Assembly: GCF_003940805.1 (NCBI RefSeq)
Contig: NZ_CP034330.1
Location: 1 to 29,404, forward strand
Direction of reading: 5' to 3'
DNA from: Tabrizicola piscis
GTDB taxonomy: Bacteria; Pseudomonadota; Alphaproteobacteria; Rhodobacterales; Rhodobacteraceae
Length of the DNA stretch: 29,404 nt
The notes below the pieces were generated by a model that saw only the letters and a list, made by a program, of their open reading frames with translations, did not search any database and was not told where the DNA came from. The position numbers and the translations under genes were made by a program. Of the stretch, positions 7,270 through 16,073 are shown one piece after another. How positions within the stretch are numbered: position 1 is the stretch's first letter; every line of letters begins with the position of its first letter.

Positions 7270-8460
7270 ATGGCGAACGAAAAACCCGACGACAAGGTCA
7301 AGCGGCGCAAGCGCGGTGGCCTGCTCAGGGGTACGGTGAATGTGGCGCTTCTTGGGGCGATTGCTGCTGGGGTGATCCTTGTCGCGCTCGCCATCCACAA
7401 GCGGTCGGCGGAAGCGCAAGCCGCACAGCAAAGTGCATTGGTCACCCGCGCCGTGCCGGTCAGCGTCGCACGCCCGGCGGCGGAAAGCGGATACGACCTG
7501 ACGCGCAGCTTCACCGGTCTGGTTGCGGCGCGAAGGTCGGTCGATCTGGGGTTCGACCAGGCGGGACGGGTCATGGCGGTGCATGCCGACCTTGGAGATC
7601 GTGTGGCGCAAGGCGAGGTGGTGGCAGAGCTTGACCGGGACCGCCTTTTGGCCCGGCAGGCCGAACTTACGGCATCGATTGCCGAGGCGCGCGCGGCGCT
7701 GGCGCTTGCAGAAGGCGATCTGGGGCGCGCGGTCCGTCTGACCGCCAGTGGTGCCACGGCCGCCGTCACCCGCGATCAGGCACAAAGTGCCCGCGACCGG
7801 GCGGCCGCGCGCCTTGCGTCGGCCGAAGCAGCGCTGGCGAATGTTGCAATCGATCTTGATCTTGCGGCCCTTCGCGCGCCCTTCGAGGCCACGGTGGTGG
7901 CCCGCCTTGCCGAACCCGGCGCGGTCGTGTCGCCCGGAACCCCCATCCTCCGGCTTCTGGATGCCGTCTCGCTTGAAGTGCAGGTGGGCCTGCCGCTGAC
8001 CGAGGCGCGTCGGCTGTCGGTTGGCCAGACCGTCATGCTCCGCCTGAGGCAGGCGCAGGTCGCGGGCACGGTAAGAACTGTCGTGCCCGAAATCGCAGGC
8101 GGCACGCGCACGGCGACGGTCATTGTGGCACTGCCTCCCGGTGCCGAGGTGACCGAGGGAGAGACCGTCGATCTTGTCATCACCAACCGGGTCGATGCTG
8201 AAGGATACTGGGTGCCTACCGCGGCATTGATGCCCGGGGTCAGGGGGCTGTGGGCGCTGCGGACCGTCGTCGTCGATCCGCAAAGCGGGGACGGCACGGT
8301 CGCCGATGCGGCTGTCTCTATCCTGCACGCTGCGGACGGTCGGGCGTTCGTGCGCGGGACGCTTGATGCGGACACCCCCGTGATCATCGACGGGGCGCAT
8401 CGCGTGGCGCCGGGCCAGACCGTCTCCATCCAGCCGACATCGGAAGGAGAAGGCCTGTGA
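7270..8460 (+). CDS. RND efflux periplasmic adaptor (MFP/HlyD family)
   Basis: A 396-residue membrane fusion protein. The N-terminus is basic (KVKRRKRGG) and is followed by one hydrophobic segment (about residues 20-42), so the protein is anchored in the inner membrane with the rest in the periplasm. The barrel-sandwich/lipoyl halves are recognisable: SVDLGFDQAGRVMAVHADLGDRVAQGEVVAELDR near 90-122, then, after an alanine-rich alpha hairpin (about 125-190), LRAPFEATVVARLAEPGAVV. It couples the permease to an outer-membrane channel, which is not encoded here. Its stop overlaps the permease GTG by 4 bases. Confidence 0.92.
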   Translation: MANEKPDDKVKRRKRGGLLRGTVNVALLGAIAAGVILVALAIHKRSAEAQAAQQSALVTRAVPVSVARPAAESGYDLTRSFTGLVAARRSVDLGFDQAGRVMAVHADLGDRVAQGEVVAELDRDRLLARQAELTASIAEARAALALAEGDLGRAVRLTASGATAAVTRDQAQSARDRAAARLASAEAALANVAIDLDLAALRAPFEATVVARLAEPGAVVSPGTPILRLLDAVSLEVQVGLPLTEARRLSVGQTVMLRLRQAQVAGTVRTVVPEIAGGTRTATVIVALPPGAEVTEGETVDLVITNRVDAEGYWVPTAALMPGVRGLWALRTVVVDPQSGDGTVADAAVSILHAADGRAFVRGTLDADTPVIIDGAHRVAPGQTVSIQPTSEGEGL

Positions 8461-11400
8461 TCCGGTCGTTCCTGTTCAATCCCCGCATCCTGTTCCTCGC
8501 GGTCGGTTTTCTGACGGTGCTTGGCCTTGGCGCGATTCAGACGCTGCCGCGTCTGGAGGACCCTGTCATCCGGTCGCGCAGCGCCACGATCCTGACGCTT
8601 CAGCCCGGCGCCGATGCCGCCCGAGTGGAGGCGCTGGTGACCAAGGTGATCGAGGATGAGGTGCGCACACTGCCACAGGTGGATAGTGTCAGCTCTACCT
8701 CAAGCGCGGGCACGTCGCTCATCTCGATCACTCTGCTTGACACCATCACGGACACGGCAGCCGTCTGGTCCCGGGTGCGTGACAAGCTGGCAGATGTGGC
8801 GCCGCTCTTGCCGGCCACTGCCGGGACACCCATCCTCGATGACGAAGGCGGCTACGCCTACACCTTGGTCGCAGCCGTACGCTGGACGGCCGAGGGTCCG
8901 CCCGACCGGGTGATCCTGCGGCGCTATGCGCTGGAACTCGAAGACCGGTTGCGCGGCGTGCCCGGCACCGAACTGGTGGCGCTGCACGGCACCGGGGCCG
9001 AACGGGTGCAGGTGACCGTCGATCCCGCGGCGCTGGCTGCGGCGGGTCTTGGCATCGACGCCGTGGCGGCCGCGCTGGCCAACGCAGACGCACGGTCTGC
9101 GGCAGGTGACTTGAACGGCACCGACACGCGGATCATCGTCGAGATTGCAGGAGCCTTCGACAGTATGGACCGGTTACGGTCCGTTCCGGTCGCGGCAGCG
9201 GACGGGGGGTTCCTGACGCTTGCCGACCTCGCCACAATCGAGCGCGGGCTGCAAGATCCGCCACCGGAACTGGCATTCATCGACGGCGCCCCAGCCGTCA
9301 GCGTCGGCTCGCGGATGCAACCCAACCAGCGTGTTGATCTTTGGGTTCCAAGGGCACTCGCCGTCATCGAGGAGATGCAGGCCGAGGCTCCGCAGGGGCT
9401 GGCGATCGACGTGGTGTTCGAGCAGGCGGGCTACACTTCGGCGCGCATCAGCAACGTGGTCAACAGCCTGGTGCAAGGCCTTATCATCGTCGTGGCGGTG
9501 CTTTTTGTGACGATGGGGTGGCGGGCGGCGGTGGTCGTCGGCCTTGCCATCCCGATCACTGCGCTGCTGACGCTTGGTCTTTTCCGGTTCACGGGCATCA
9601 GCATCCATCAAATGAGCATCACCGGGATGATCGTCGCGCTGGGGCTGATGGTGGACAACGCCATCATCACCACCAACGCGATCCGGGATGGCATCGCCCG
9701 CGGCCAAGCAACGGCACAGGCGGTGTTCGTCGCCCTGCGCTCCCTCTGGGCGCCGCTGGCGGCGTCGACGGTCACGACGGTTCTTGCGTTCATGCCCATC
9801 GTGCTCTTGCCCGGCCCGGCTGGTGAGTTCGTCGGGCCGCTCGCACTCTCCGTCATCCTTGCGCTTGTATCGTCCTATGCCGTCGCGCTGTACTTCGTCC
9901 CGGCGGTCATGCCGCTGATCTATGGCGCACAGGTCCAATCGCAGGGCTGGTGGAACACGGGGATCGCGATTGCGCCCCTGACGAGCGCCTTCCGGGGGCT
10001 CATCGGGCTAACCCTGCGTTGGCCCCTGCCGACGGCGGCCTTCGCCTTGGCCTTTCCGGTCATCGGCTTTGTCGCCATGCCGACGGTACCGCAGGTATTC
10101 TTCCCGCCGACGGACCGCGACCAGTTCTACATCGAACTCCGAATGCCCCCGGCGACCGGCATCCTTGCCACCGAGGCGGCAGCGCGGGAGTTGGACAAAG
10201 CGCTGCGTGCTGACGAGCGTATCCGCCGCACGGCGTGGTACATTGGCGAATCCGCGCCAACACAGTTCTACAACGTCATCAGCAGCGAAAGCGCCAACCC
10301 GGCTTTCGCCCAAGGAATCATCGACACTACCTCCGAGGTCGCGACAGAGACGCTGCTCGCCACGCTCCAACCGATCCTCGACCGCGGGTTTCCGGGTGCC
10401 GAGATTCTCATCTTCGGCTACGATCTTGGCCCGCCGGTGGCCTCTCCGATCGAAATGCGCATAGTGGGGCCCGAGCTGCCGCAACTGGCCGCGCTTGGGC
10501 AAGAGATGGCCGCGATCATGGGCAGCGTGCCGCAGGTCGTGCACGCCCGCGCTCTGGTGACCACAAACCAGCCCAACCTGCGCCTGACCATTGACGAGGC
10601 GGCTGTCCGTCTGGCCGGCCTTGACCTGACGTCGGTCGCCGGACAGCTGGACGCGGCGCTTGCCGGGCGTACGGGGGGGTTCCTGCTGGAAGGGACCGAG
10701 CAGGTGCCGGTCACCGTCCGCTTTCCCGACCGCTATCGCAGTGACCCTGACCTCCTAGGCACACTGCCGCTGACCGTCTCCACGCGCGAAGGGGCCGCCA
10801 TCGGCCTGCCGCTTTCGGCTGTCGCGACAAGCGAACTCGTCCCCTCTTACAGCGGTATCCAACGGCTCGACGGAGAGAGGGTGCAGATCGTGCGCGGCTA
10901 TATCGACGAAGACGCCATCCCAAGCACGGTCCTCGCCCGGTTTCAGGCAGCACTCGATGCGGCTGGCTTCGCCCTGCCGCCGGGCTACCGGCTTGAGGTT
11001 GGTGGCGAAGCGGAAACCCGGGGCGACGCGGTGGGGGCGCTGCTCGCCTCGGTCGCCCTGCTTCTTGTCCTGATGGTGACAACGGTGGCGCTTGCATTCA
11101 ACTCGTTCCGCGCGACGGCCGTCGTGCTGCTCGCCGGAATACAGACGCTCGGAATCGGATTCCTCGCCCTCTGGTTCACCGGCCACGCCTTCGGCTTCCT
11201 CATCATCGTGGGGATCATGGGTCTCGTGGGTGTGGCGATCAACGCCACCATCATGATCCTTTCAGAGTTCCGCGAAGACGAAGCCGCCCGGCATGGCGAC
11301 GCCGCGGCGATGGTGGATATCCTTACCGGCCCGCTTAGCCGCCATATCTGGTCCACGACCATCACGACTGCCGGCGGCTTCGTGCCGCTGATGCTGGTGC

Positions 11401-11600
11401 CGGGCCAGTTCTGGCCACCCTTCGCGCAGACCTTCGTGGTCGGCCTGCTGCTGGCCACGCTGATTGCGTTCCTGTTCACGCCCTCCGCCTGGCGTCTGGT
11501 CGCCCCGCGCGCCCGAAAGGCGACGACGCCCACTCAGTCCCATTCTCCCCGAGAAAACCCCTTGCAACCCGAACCGCCAATGAAGATCGCAGCCGAATGA
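8457..11600 (+). CDS. RND-family efflux permease (inner-membrane pump subunit)
   Basis: A 1047-residue protein, normal length for an AcrB-type proton antiporter. It starts at GTG 8457 in a GTGA overlap with the adaptor. The first transmembrane helix is at about residues 9-28, a large periplasmic loop follows, then a helix bundle around 335-475. The second repeat has its helix set at about 865-1025. TM4 reads GLMVDNAIITTNAI near residue 399: the first of the AcrB aspartate pair is kept and the second is Asn, a variant common in other RND branches. The TM11 region ITTAGGFVPLMLVPG is typical. The substrate cannot be told. The last 30 residues (basic, Pro-rich) are a low-complexity cytoplasmic tail. 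Confidence 0.94.
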   Translation: MIRSFLFNPRILFLAVGFLTVLGLGAIQTLPRLEDPVIRSRSATILTLQPGADAARVEALVTKVIEDEVRTLPQVDSVSSTSSAGTSLISITLLDTITDTAAVWSRVRDKLADVAPLLPATAGTPILDDEGGYAYTLVAAVRWTAEGPPDRVILRRYALELEDRLRGVPGTELVALHGTGAERVQVTVDPAALAAAGLGIDAVAAALANADARSAAGDLNGTDTRIIVEIAGAFDSMDRLRSVPVAAADGGFLTLADLATIERGLQDPPPELAFIDGAPAVSVGSRMQPNQRVDLWVPRALAVIEEMQAEAPQGLAIDVVFEQAGYTSARISNVVNSLVQGLIIVVAVLFVTMGWRAAVVVGLAIPITALLTLGLFRFTGISIHQMSITGMIVALGLMVDNAIITTNAIRDGIARGQATAQAVFVALRSLWAPLAASTVTTVLAFMPIVLLPGPAGEFVGPLALSVILALVSSYAVALYFVPAVMPLIYGAQVQSQGWWNTGIAIAPLTSAFRGLIGLTLRWPLPTAAFALAFPVIGFVAMPTVPQVFFPPTDRDQFYIELRMPPATGILATEAAARELDKALRADERIRRTAWYIGESAPTQFYNVISSESANPAFAQGIIDTTSEVATETLLATLQPILDRGFPGAEILIFGYDLGPPVASPIEMRIVGPELPQLAALGQEMAAIMGSVPQVVHARALVTTNQPNLRLTIDEAAVRLAGLDLTSVAGQLDAALAGRTGGFLLEGTEQVPVTVRFPDRYRSDPDLLGTLPLTVSTREGAAIGLPLSAVATSELVPSYSGIQRLDGERVQIVRGYIDEDAIPSTVLARFQAALDAAGFALPPGYRLEVGGEAETRGDAVGALLASVALLLVLMVTTVALAFNSFRATAVVLLAGIQTLGIGFLALWFTGHAFGFLIIVGIMGLVGVAINATIMILSEFREDEAARHGDAAAMVDILTGPLSRHIWSTTITTAGGFVPLMLVPGQFWPPFAQTFVVGLLLATLIAFLFTPSAWRLVAPRARKATTPTQSHSPRENPLQPEPPMKIAAE

Positions 11601-11821
11601 CCTGACGATCGAACGACGCGGACCATTGCCCTGGCCGGCGTGCCAGCCGATTTCCGACAACCTGCGCCTTGGCCCGCGGGCGTTGCGTCCCTGGGACTTT
11701 GGCAAAAGGGGCCACTGACCGGGTCAAGCTGCGCGTCCTGTCGCCCTAACCCGATCAAGGGGCCGCACTCCACGGGTCCCGCGTTGCCTTCCCAAGCAAC
11801 TCCGCCCATGGTGGACAGGTC

Positions 11822-12490
11822 ATGAGCAAGAATGAACCAAACGCAATCGATGCCGTGAAGGCTTCTGCCGGCCGTCCGGGACGTCCTGTCGATCTCCACA
11901 AGCGCGATCACATTCTTGATGTCGCCCGCGACTTCTTCTTCGCGCATGGCGTCGAAGGGGTGTCGATTGAGGGCATCGCAAGCGCTTCCGGCGTGTCCAA
12001 GGTGACCATCTACAAAGGGTTCGGGGACAAGACGGGGCTGTTCGAGGCCGTCGTCGAACGCGAAGCCGAGGCTATGGAACGGGGTGTGGCCCAGTTGAGC
12101 GCCCAGGGTGCAACGCTCACCGAGCAACTTGTCGCCTTCGGAGCCGAACTCCTTGGCTTTCTGGAACGCCCTGAGCTCGCCGCCTTCGACCGGGTTCTGG
12201 CACTCGAGGCGCCGCGCCGCCCGGGTCTGGCCGAGCGGTTCTTCAATGCAGGCCCGGGGCGCATTCGTGCAAGCCTTGCACGCTTGATCCGCGAAGCGAT
12301 GCAGCGGGGCGAGATCGAGGACGCAGATCCATTGGTCGCGGCCGAGGATCTGATCGCACTCTGGCAGGGCTTTGCGACGATCGAACAGAAGTTCCTGGGC
12401 TTGGGCGCCAGGTCAAACCCTGATGCAAGGCGCCGCCGCGTGGTCCGGGCAGTGGACCGTTGGCTGCGCGCCTATTCCTGCCAAGATTAA
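11822..12490 (+). CDS. TetR/AcrR-family transcriptional regulator
   Basis: A 222-residue protein with the N-terminal TetR helix-turn-helix GIASASGVSKVTIYKGFGDK at about residues 57-76, followed by KTGLFEAVVEREA. The C-terminal ligand domain is helical and resembles the AefR-type group. The start at 11822 follows GGACAGG. The upstream 221 bases (11601-11821) contain no gene or clear promoter. Position behind an RND pump on the same strand suggests that it is the local repressor of the pump, acting at the palindrome at 7222-7238. This is inference. Confidence 0.88.
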   Translation: MSKNEPNAIDAVKASAGRPGRPVDLHKRDHILDVARDFFFAHGVEGVSIEGIASASGVSKVTIYKGFGDKTGLFEAVVEREAEAMERGVAQLSAQGATLTEQLVAFGAELLGFLERPELAAFDRVLALEAPRRPGLAERFFNAGPGRIRASLARLIREAMQRGEIEDADPLVAAEDLIALWQGFATIEQKFLGLGARSNPDARRRRVVRAVDRWLRAYSCQD

Positions 12491-12503
12491 CGCCGCAAGA
12501 CGT

Positions 12504-13184
12504 TCACGCGACGATCCGAACGTCGCGCACAGTCGGATCAATCCGACGAACCGCGGACAACAGCCTTTCCTTAAGGTTGCTTGCGACGTAGGCGGCGTGA
12601 AATTTCGTCGGGGCGGCAAGTGTAAGAGCGTTCGCATCGACACCGGCATCGGCAAGAGCTTGGAACCACGCTCCGTATATCGCGGCATCCTCGGCATGCA
12701 GACAGGCCTGTGCGGCGGACCAGAGAGAACCATCACCGTCAGCCACGTGAACCGTGCGAAGGGAAACCACATTTGACACTGCATGCTTTGGCGTCTCAGC
12801 TGGCTGGAGACGGCTGACGAAATCGTCGCCGATCAGGGGCCAGGCGGACCGCGTGTCCTCCAGCATCTGGTTCAGGTTCATGCCGTAAACGCTTACTCTG
12901 CCGCGCGCACCCTGCCGCTTGAGAACCAGCCAGCCCTGCGCCCGCAGCCGCGCCATTTCACGCTTGACCGTGCGCTCGTCCACCGACCACAGCCGGGCAA
13001 TCTCCCCCTGCCCCATCGTCAGCTCGTCGCGCTGCCAATTGTACCGCGTGGTGATCAGCGCCATTATCCGCAGGATTTGTCGCTGGATGTGCTTGTCCCT
13101 GGACAAGGCGAAGGCCATGAGCGCGGACAGGATATCGTATTTGCGCGACGCGGCCTCGCGCCCGATAGGCCGGGGAAGCTGCAT
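12504..13184 (-). CDS. DnaA-like plasmid replication initiator
   Basis: A 226-residue protein. I set the start at position 13184 (MQLPRPIGREAAS) because AGGAG lies six bases upstream; the longer frame to 13244 has no good ribosome-binding site. Residues 57-105 form a winged helix-turn-helix (GEIARLWSVDERTVKREMAR, then a basic wing ending RVSVYGMN). Residues 153-222 (LWSAAQACLHAEDAAIYGAW through DPTVRDVRIVA) resemble the DnaA N-terminal domain, but at the C-terminus. No AAA+ domain is present, so it is not chromosomal DnaA. Rhodobacterales plasmids of the DnaA-like replicon type carry such a replicase next to parAB, as here. It is divergent from parA across the putative origin. Confidence 0.8.
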   Translation of the reverse strand: MQLPRPIGREAASRKYDILSALMAFALSRDKHIQRQILRIMALITTRYNWQRDELTMGQGEIARLWSVDERTVKREMARLRAQGWLVLKRQGARGRVSVYGMNLNQMLEDTRSAWPLIGDDFVSRLQPAETPKHAVSNVVSLRTVHVADGDGSLWSAAQACLHAEDAAIYGAWFQALADAGVDANALTLAAPTKFHAAYVASNLKERLLSAVRRIDPTVRDVRIVA

Positions 13185-13402
13185 GTCTGTCTCCTGTCCA
13201 TCGCCATGGTCGCTTTCGCGCTCATGTCTGCCTCGGTCACTCATGGCCCTGGTCGGGCTCTTGGGGGCAAAGACGCTAAGTCAACGCTCTTCCCCGCATG
13301 TTGGCCATTTGCGTCCACCAATCCGATTCTGTCAAGCGTGACGTTGGCAGGGGGCCCCTCTACCCCAAATCCATTTCGAAGAAACTGGGTATCACTGGTA
13401 AA

Positions 13403-13478
13403 GGGGGACAACCAGACTGTCCCACAATCCTGAAGTTTTGTCCCCCAATATGCGGTGTCCTGCGTCGGGCTGTCCCCT
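13403..13478. repeat. Iteron-like TGTCCC motifs in the origin region
   Basis: GGGGGACAA at 13403-13411 is the exact reverse complement of TTGTCCCCC at 13438-13446. TGTCCCAC lies at 13418-13425, TGTCCCCT at 13471-13478, and a weaker TGTCCTGC at 13456-13463. The mixed orientations and uneven spacing differ from classic tandem iterons, but the density in 76 bp is high. They are candidate binding sites for the replicase. Confidence 0.5.
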
Positions 13479-13548
13479 AAATGCATCCCCTGCCCGCCCG
13501 AAGCTGGGTCTTGACCGATTCGGCCCCCCTGCCCTTGCCATCAAGACC

Positions 13549-13572
13549 GGACCTTCCCCGCGGGGAAGGTCC
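13549..13572. repeat. parS-like palindrome, copy 1
   Basis: A perfect palindrome with core ACCTTCCCCGCGGGGAAGGT (13551-13570), extended by GG on the left and CC on the right to 24 bp. It is located 87 bp upstream of the parA start. It is the first of five copies spread over 2.5 kb around parAB, so it is a candidate ParB-binding centromere. Confidence 0.65.
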
Positions 13573-13591
13573 CTGCCCTATTAACTTCGCT

Positions 13592-13621
13592 TTTGCATTC
13601 CTTGCAAATTCGGCGTATTTC
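13592..13621 (+). promoter_or_regulatory. parA promoter with overlapping inverted repeat
   Basis: TTGCAT at 13593-13598 and TATTTC at 13616-13621, with a 17-bp spacer, form a plausible promoter. TTTGCA (13592-13597) and TGCAAA (13603-13608) make a small inverted repeat across the -35 box. ParA proteins with an N-terminal HTH, as encoded here, commonly repress their own operon, so this is a candidate ParA operator. GAGG at 13650-13653 serves as ribosome-binding site. Confidence 0.45.
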
Positions 13622-13658
13622 AGGAAACGCCAAGAATTAACGTTGCAGTGAGGCGCAC

Positions 13659-14951
13659 ATGTATACGCACGAAGATCTCGCCCGGCTACAGGCCCAGTCC
13701 CTGAAGATGCAAAGCTGGATCCGGCAGCAGACCTTCAGTCCCGAGAACCAGAAGACGCTCCGCCGTTTCTCGTCATGGGAGGTGTCAGAGCTGATCTTCA
13801 AGATCAACCAGTCCACATTCCGCGGTCGCCTTGCTGCCGAACCGGACCTTCCCGGCGGGGAAGTTGAACCCGATGGCCGTCAGCGCTGGTTCAGCCTGGA
13901 AGAGATCAACGCCCTCCGCCGCAAGATGAAGATCAACCGCAAGACCCTGATGCCCCCGCGCCCGGCCGGCAAGCGCGCCTTCCGGGCGGCCATCGCGAAC
14001 TTCAAGGGCGGCGCCGGCAAGTCGACCGTTGCGCTCCACTTCGCCCATGCCGCCGCGCTGGATGGCTACCGCGTTCTCCTCGTCGACTTCGACCCGCAGG
14101 CCACCCTCTCCCACTCCATGGGCCTGAACGACGTGGCCGAGGATTACACCGTCTGGGGCATCATGGCCCGCGACCTGATCCGCGAGACGGACCGGATGAA
14201 CGCGGCCACCACCGGGGCGGCCAGCGGCACCACCCTGCCCCGCCGCCAGATCCCCGCCTCGATCCGCGACCTCGGCCTGGGTGAGCTGCGCCACAACGAC
14301 TTCATCAAGACCACCGCCTGGTCCACCATCGACATTGTCCCCTCTTGCGCCAACGCCGCCTTTGTGGAGTTTGCCTCTGCCCAGTACCGGCACCTCAACC
14401 CCGAATGGTCCTTCTTCGCCGCCGTCAGCCGCTACCTCGACAGCTTGGGCGACGACGACTATGACCTGATCCTCTTCGACTGCCCGCCTGCCATCGGCTA
14501 CCAGTCGATGAACGCAGTCTTCGCCGCCGACATGCTCTACATCCCCTCCGGCCCCGGCTATTGGGAGTATGACAGCACCACCAGCTTCATCGGCCAGCTT
14601 TCCGAAGCGCTGGAGGACCTCTCTGGTTTCGGGGCAACCTTCCCCGCGGGGAAGATTTCGCTGCCGAAGGCCTTCGCCGACGTCCGCTTCCTGATGACCC
14701 GGTATGAGCCTGGCAACGACCTTCACCGCGCGATGTTCGAAGCCTTCCGCAAGGTTTTCGGTCCACATGTCGCCGAAAGCCCGATCGAGATGACGCGCGC
14801 CGTCGAACAGTCCGGCCGCTTCCTCTCCTCGGTCTACGAGATCGACTATCGGGAAATGACCCGCGAGACATGGCGCCGCGCCCGCGCCAGCTTTGACAAG
14901 GCGTATGAGGAATTCCGCGGCAGCATGCTTGCCGCCTGGGACAAGATCTGA
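13659..14951 (+). CDS. parA: ParA-type plasmid partition ATPase
   Basis: A 430-residue protein, the length of type Ia ParA/RepA partition ATPases. Residues 1-100 form an N-terminal DNA-binding segment with MerR-like features (SSWEVSELIFKINQSTFRGR and WFSLEEINALRRKM). The deviant Walker A KGGAGKST is at residues 116-123, the Walker A' region VDFDPQAT at 142-149, and LILFDCPPAIG is the Walker B region. The protein drives segregation of plasmid copies with ParB. Two copies of the GC-rich palindrome lie inside the gene: residues 62-69 (DLPGGEV) and 327-333 (TFPAGKI). They are read in different frames. parB follows 11 bases downstream. Confidence 0.95.
   Translation: MYTHEDLARLQAQSLKMQSWIRQQTFSPENQKTLRRFSSWEVSELIFKINQSTFRGRLAAEPDLPGGEVEPDGRQRWFSLEEINALRRKMKINRKTLMPPRPAGKRAFRAAIANFKGGAGKSTVALHFAHAAALDGYRVLLVDFDPQATLSHSMGLNDVAEDYTVWGIMARDLIRETDRMNAATTGAASGTTLPRRQIPASIRDLGLGELRHNDFIKTTAWSTIDIVPSCANAAFVEFASAQYRHLNPEWSFFAAVSRYLDSLGDDDYDLILFDCPPAIGYQSMNAVFAADMLYIPSGPGYWEYDSTTSFIGQLSEALEDLSGFGATFPAGKISLPKAFADVRFLMTRYEPGNDLHRAMFEAFRKVFGPHVAESPIEMTRAVEQSGRFLSSVYEIDYREMTRETWRRARASFDKAYEEFRGSMLAAWDKI
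13846..13865. repeat. parS-like palindrome, copy 2 (degenerate, inside parA)
   Basis: ACCTTCCCGGCGGGGAAGTT differs from the consensus at two positions (13854 and 13864). It encodes part of DLPGGEV in ParA, a frame one base away from that of copies 3 and 4. Confidence 0.5.
14637..14656. repeat. parS-like palindrome, copy 3 (inside parA)
   Basis: ACCTTCCCCGCGGGGAAGAT has one mismatch (14655) to the 20-bp consensus. It is translated as TFPAGKI in the C-terminal part of ParA, in a loop-like Gly/Pro-rich stretch between conserved segments. Confidence 0.6.
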
Positions 14952-14962
14952 GGGGGTAGCCG

Positions 14963-16066
14963 ATGACCAAGAAGCGCCGCATGTTTGATATCGATCTGCC
15001 AGAGGGACCCGCAGCCGAAACCTTCCCCGCGGGGAAGGTTTCCGATCCCCCTGCCCGTCGCGGCCCGATGGCGACGGCCATTGCCGAGACGGCCACGTCA
15101 ACCCGCGAACGCCATGAGATCGAGGCGCAGATCCGCGCCGAGAATGATGCCTTGGCGCATGAGCATGTCAGGCTCAAACGCCTTGGCCTTGTGGTTGATC
15201 TGGTGCCGCTGGACCAGATCGAGATGACCAAGCTTGTCCGCGACCGCAAGAAGGGCCCCGATGCCGAGCTGGCCGAGCTGAAGGCTTCGATCGCCGAGCT
15301 GGGCCTTTCCAACCCGATTCGGCTTGAAGCCCGGGCCGATGGTCGGTGCGAGCTGATCCAGGGCTATCGTCGCCTTGCGGCCTACCGCGAGCTGCTGGAC
15401 GACACGGGCGATGCCGACCGCTTTGGCAAGATCCCGGCTGTGGTCAGTCAGCCTGGCGATGATCTTGAGGCGCTCTACCGCAAGATGGTGGACGAGAACC
15501 TGGTGCGGAAGGACATCTCTTTCGCCGAGATGGCGATGCTTGCGCTGGACTATGCCAGCGACCCCGGCACCGCGATCAGCGACCCGGAAAAGGCCGTGGC
15601 CGTGCTCTTCAAGTCCGCCGGCTATCAGAAGCGCAGCTACATCCGCACCTTCATGGCTGTGGTCGAACGGCTGGGTGCCGACCTCCTTTACCCGCAGGAC
15701 ATCCCGCGCGCGCTTGGCATCGCTCTGGCCCGCAGGTTCGAGCAGGTGGATGGTCTTGCCGCGCTGATCCGGGCCGAGCTGAAGGGTTGGGACACCCGGT
15801 CCGTCACTGACGAGCTGGCCGTCCTGCGGCGCTTTGCGGGCGAAGCGGACGAGGGCGAGGCCCGGGAACAACCGGCCGTGCCACCGCGCCCGGACAAACC
15901 GGCAAAGGCCAAGACGAGTTTCCAGTTCGATCGCCAGGACGGCCGTGGCAAATGCGTGGCCGCCGTCGGCAAGCTTGAGATCCAGCTTGACCGCGACTTC
16001 ACCACCATTGATCGACGGCGGCTGGAACAGGCCGTGCGCCTGATGCTGGACCAGCTGGACGGGTAG
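14963..16066 (+). CDS. parB: ParB-type plasmid partition protein
   Basis: A 367-residue ParB/RepB-family protein. The ParB N-terminal domain covers about residues 78-170, with the box VRDRKKGPDAELAELKASI and LSNPIRLEARADGRCELIQG, followed by GYRRLAAYREL at 134-144, which corresponds to the GERRxxA CTP-contact motif. A helix-turn-helix region follows at about 170-260 (KDISFAEMAMLALDYA). The C-terminal 60 residues resemble a RepB dimerisation region. It binds parS centromeres and recruits ParA. Its own N-terminal tail contains palindrome copy 4 (residues 19-26, TFPAGKV). A GGGGGTAG ribosome-binding site precedes the ATG. Confidence 0.95.
   Translation: MTKKRRMFDIDLPEGPAAETFPAGKVSDPPARRGPMATAIAETATSTRERHEIEAQIRAENDALAHEHVRLKRLGLVVDLVPLDQIEMTKLVRDRKKGPDAELAELKASIAELGLSNPIRLEARADGRCELIQGYRRLAAYRELLDDTGDADRFGKIPAVVSQPGDDLEALYRKMVDENLVRKDISFAEMAMLALDYASDPGTAISDPEKAVAVLFKSAGYQKRSYIRTFMAVVERLGADLLYPQDIPRALGIALARRFEQVDGLAALIRAELKGWDTRSVTDELAVLRRFAGEADEGEAREQPAVPPRPDKPAKAKTSFQFDRQDGRGKCVAAVGKLEIQLDRDFTTIDRRRLEQAVRLMLDQLDG
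15017..15042. repeat. parS-like palindrome, copy 4 (inside parB)
   Basis: A perfect 26-bp palindrome containing the 20-bp core at 15020-15039, with GAA/TTC extensions. It is the longest of the five copies. It is translated in ParB as TFPAGKV between the start and the ParB domain, where the protein is probably unstructured and tolerant of insertions. Confidence 0.65.
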
Positions 16067-16073
16067 GGCAGGG

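Larger units (their letters stand above)
13185..13658. other. Putative plasmid origin and par promoter region
   Basis: A 474-bp gene-free stretch between the divergent replicase and parA. It contains five TGTCCC-type motifs in both orientations (13403-13478), a perfect 24-bp palindrome (13549-13572), an AT-rich block (13579-13650) and the parA promoter. I saw no consensus TTATCCACA DnaA box. The layout (repeats next to the initiator gene, AT-rich block, centromere-like palindrome) fits a replication origin combined with a partition site. That is inference from arrangement. Confidence 0.6.

Noticed and set aside
7144..8400. 418-codon minus-strand frame over the RND adaptor
   Set aside because: Shadow of the adaptor gene; the His/Arg-rich translation is like other shadows here.
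9643..9672. Asn in place of the second TM4 aspartate of the RND permease
   Set aside because: The DN version is common in other RND branches, so it is not evidence of a broken pump.
13185..13658. Classical DnaA boxes in the origin region
   Set aside because: I searched by eye for TTATCCACA-like sequences and found none good enough to report.
13785..15101. 438-codon open frame on the minus strand opposite parA
   Set aside because: Antisense shadow of a strongly recognisable ParA; composition is Gly/Val/Arg-rich with no family features.
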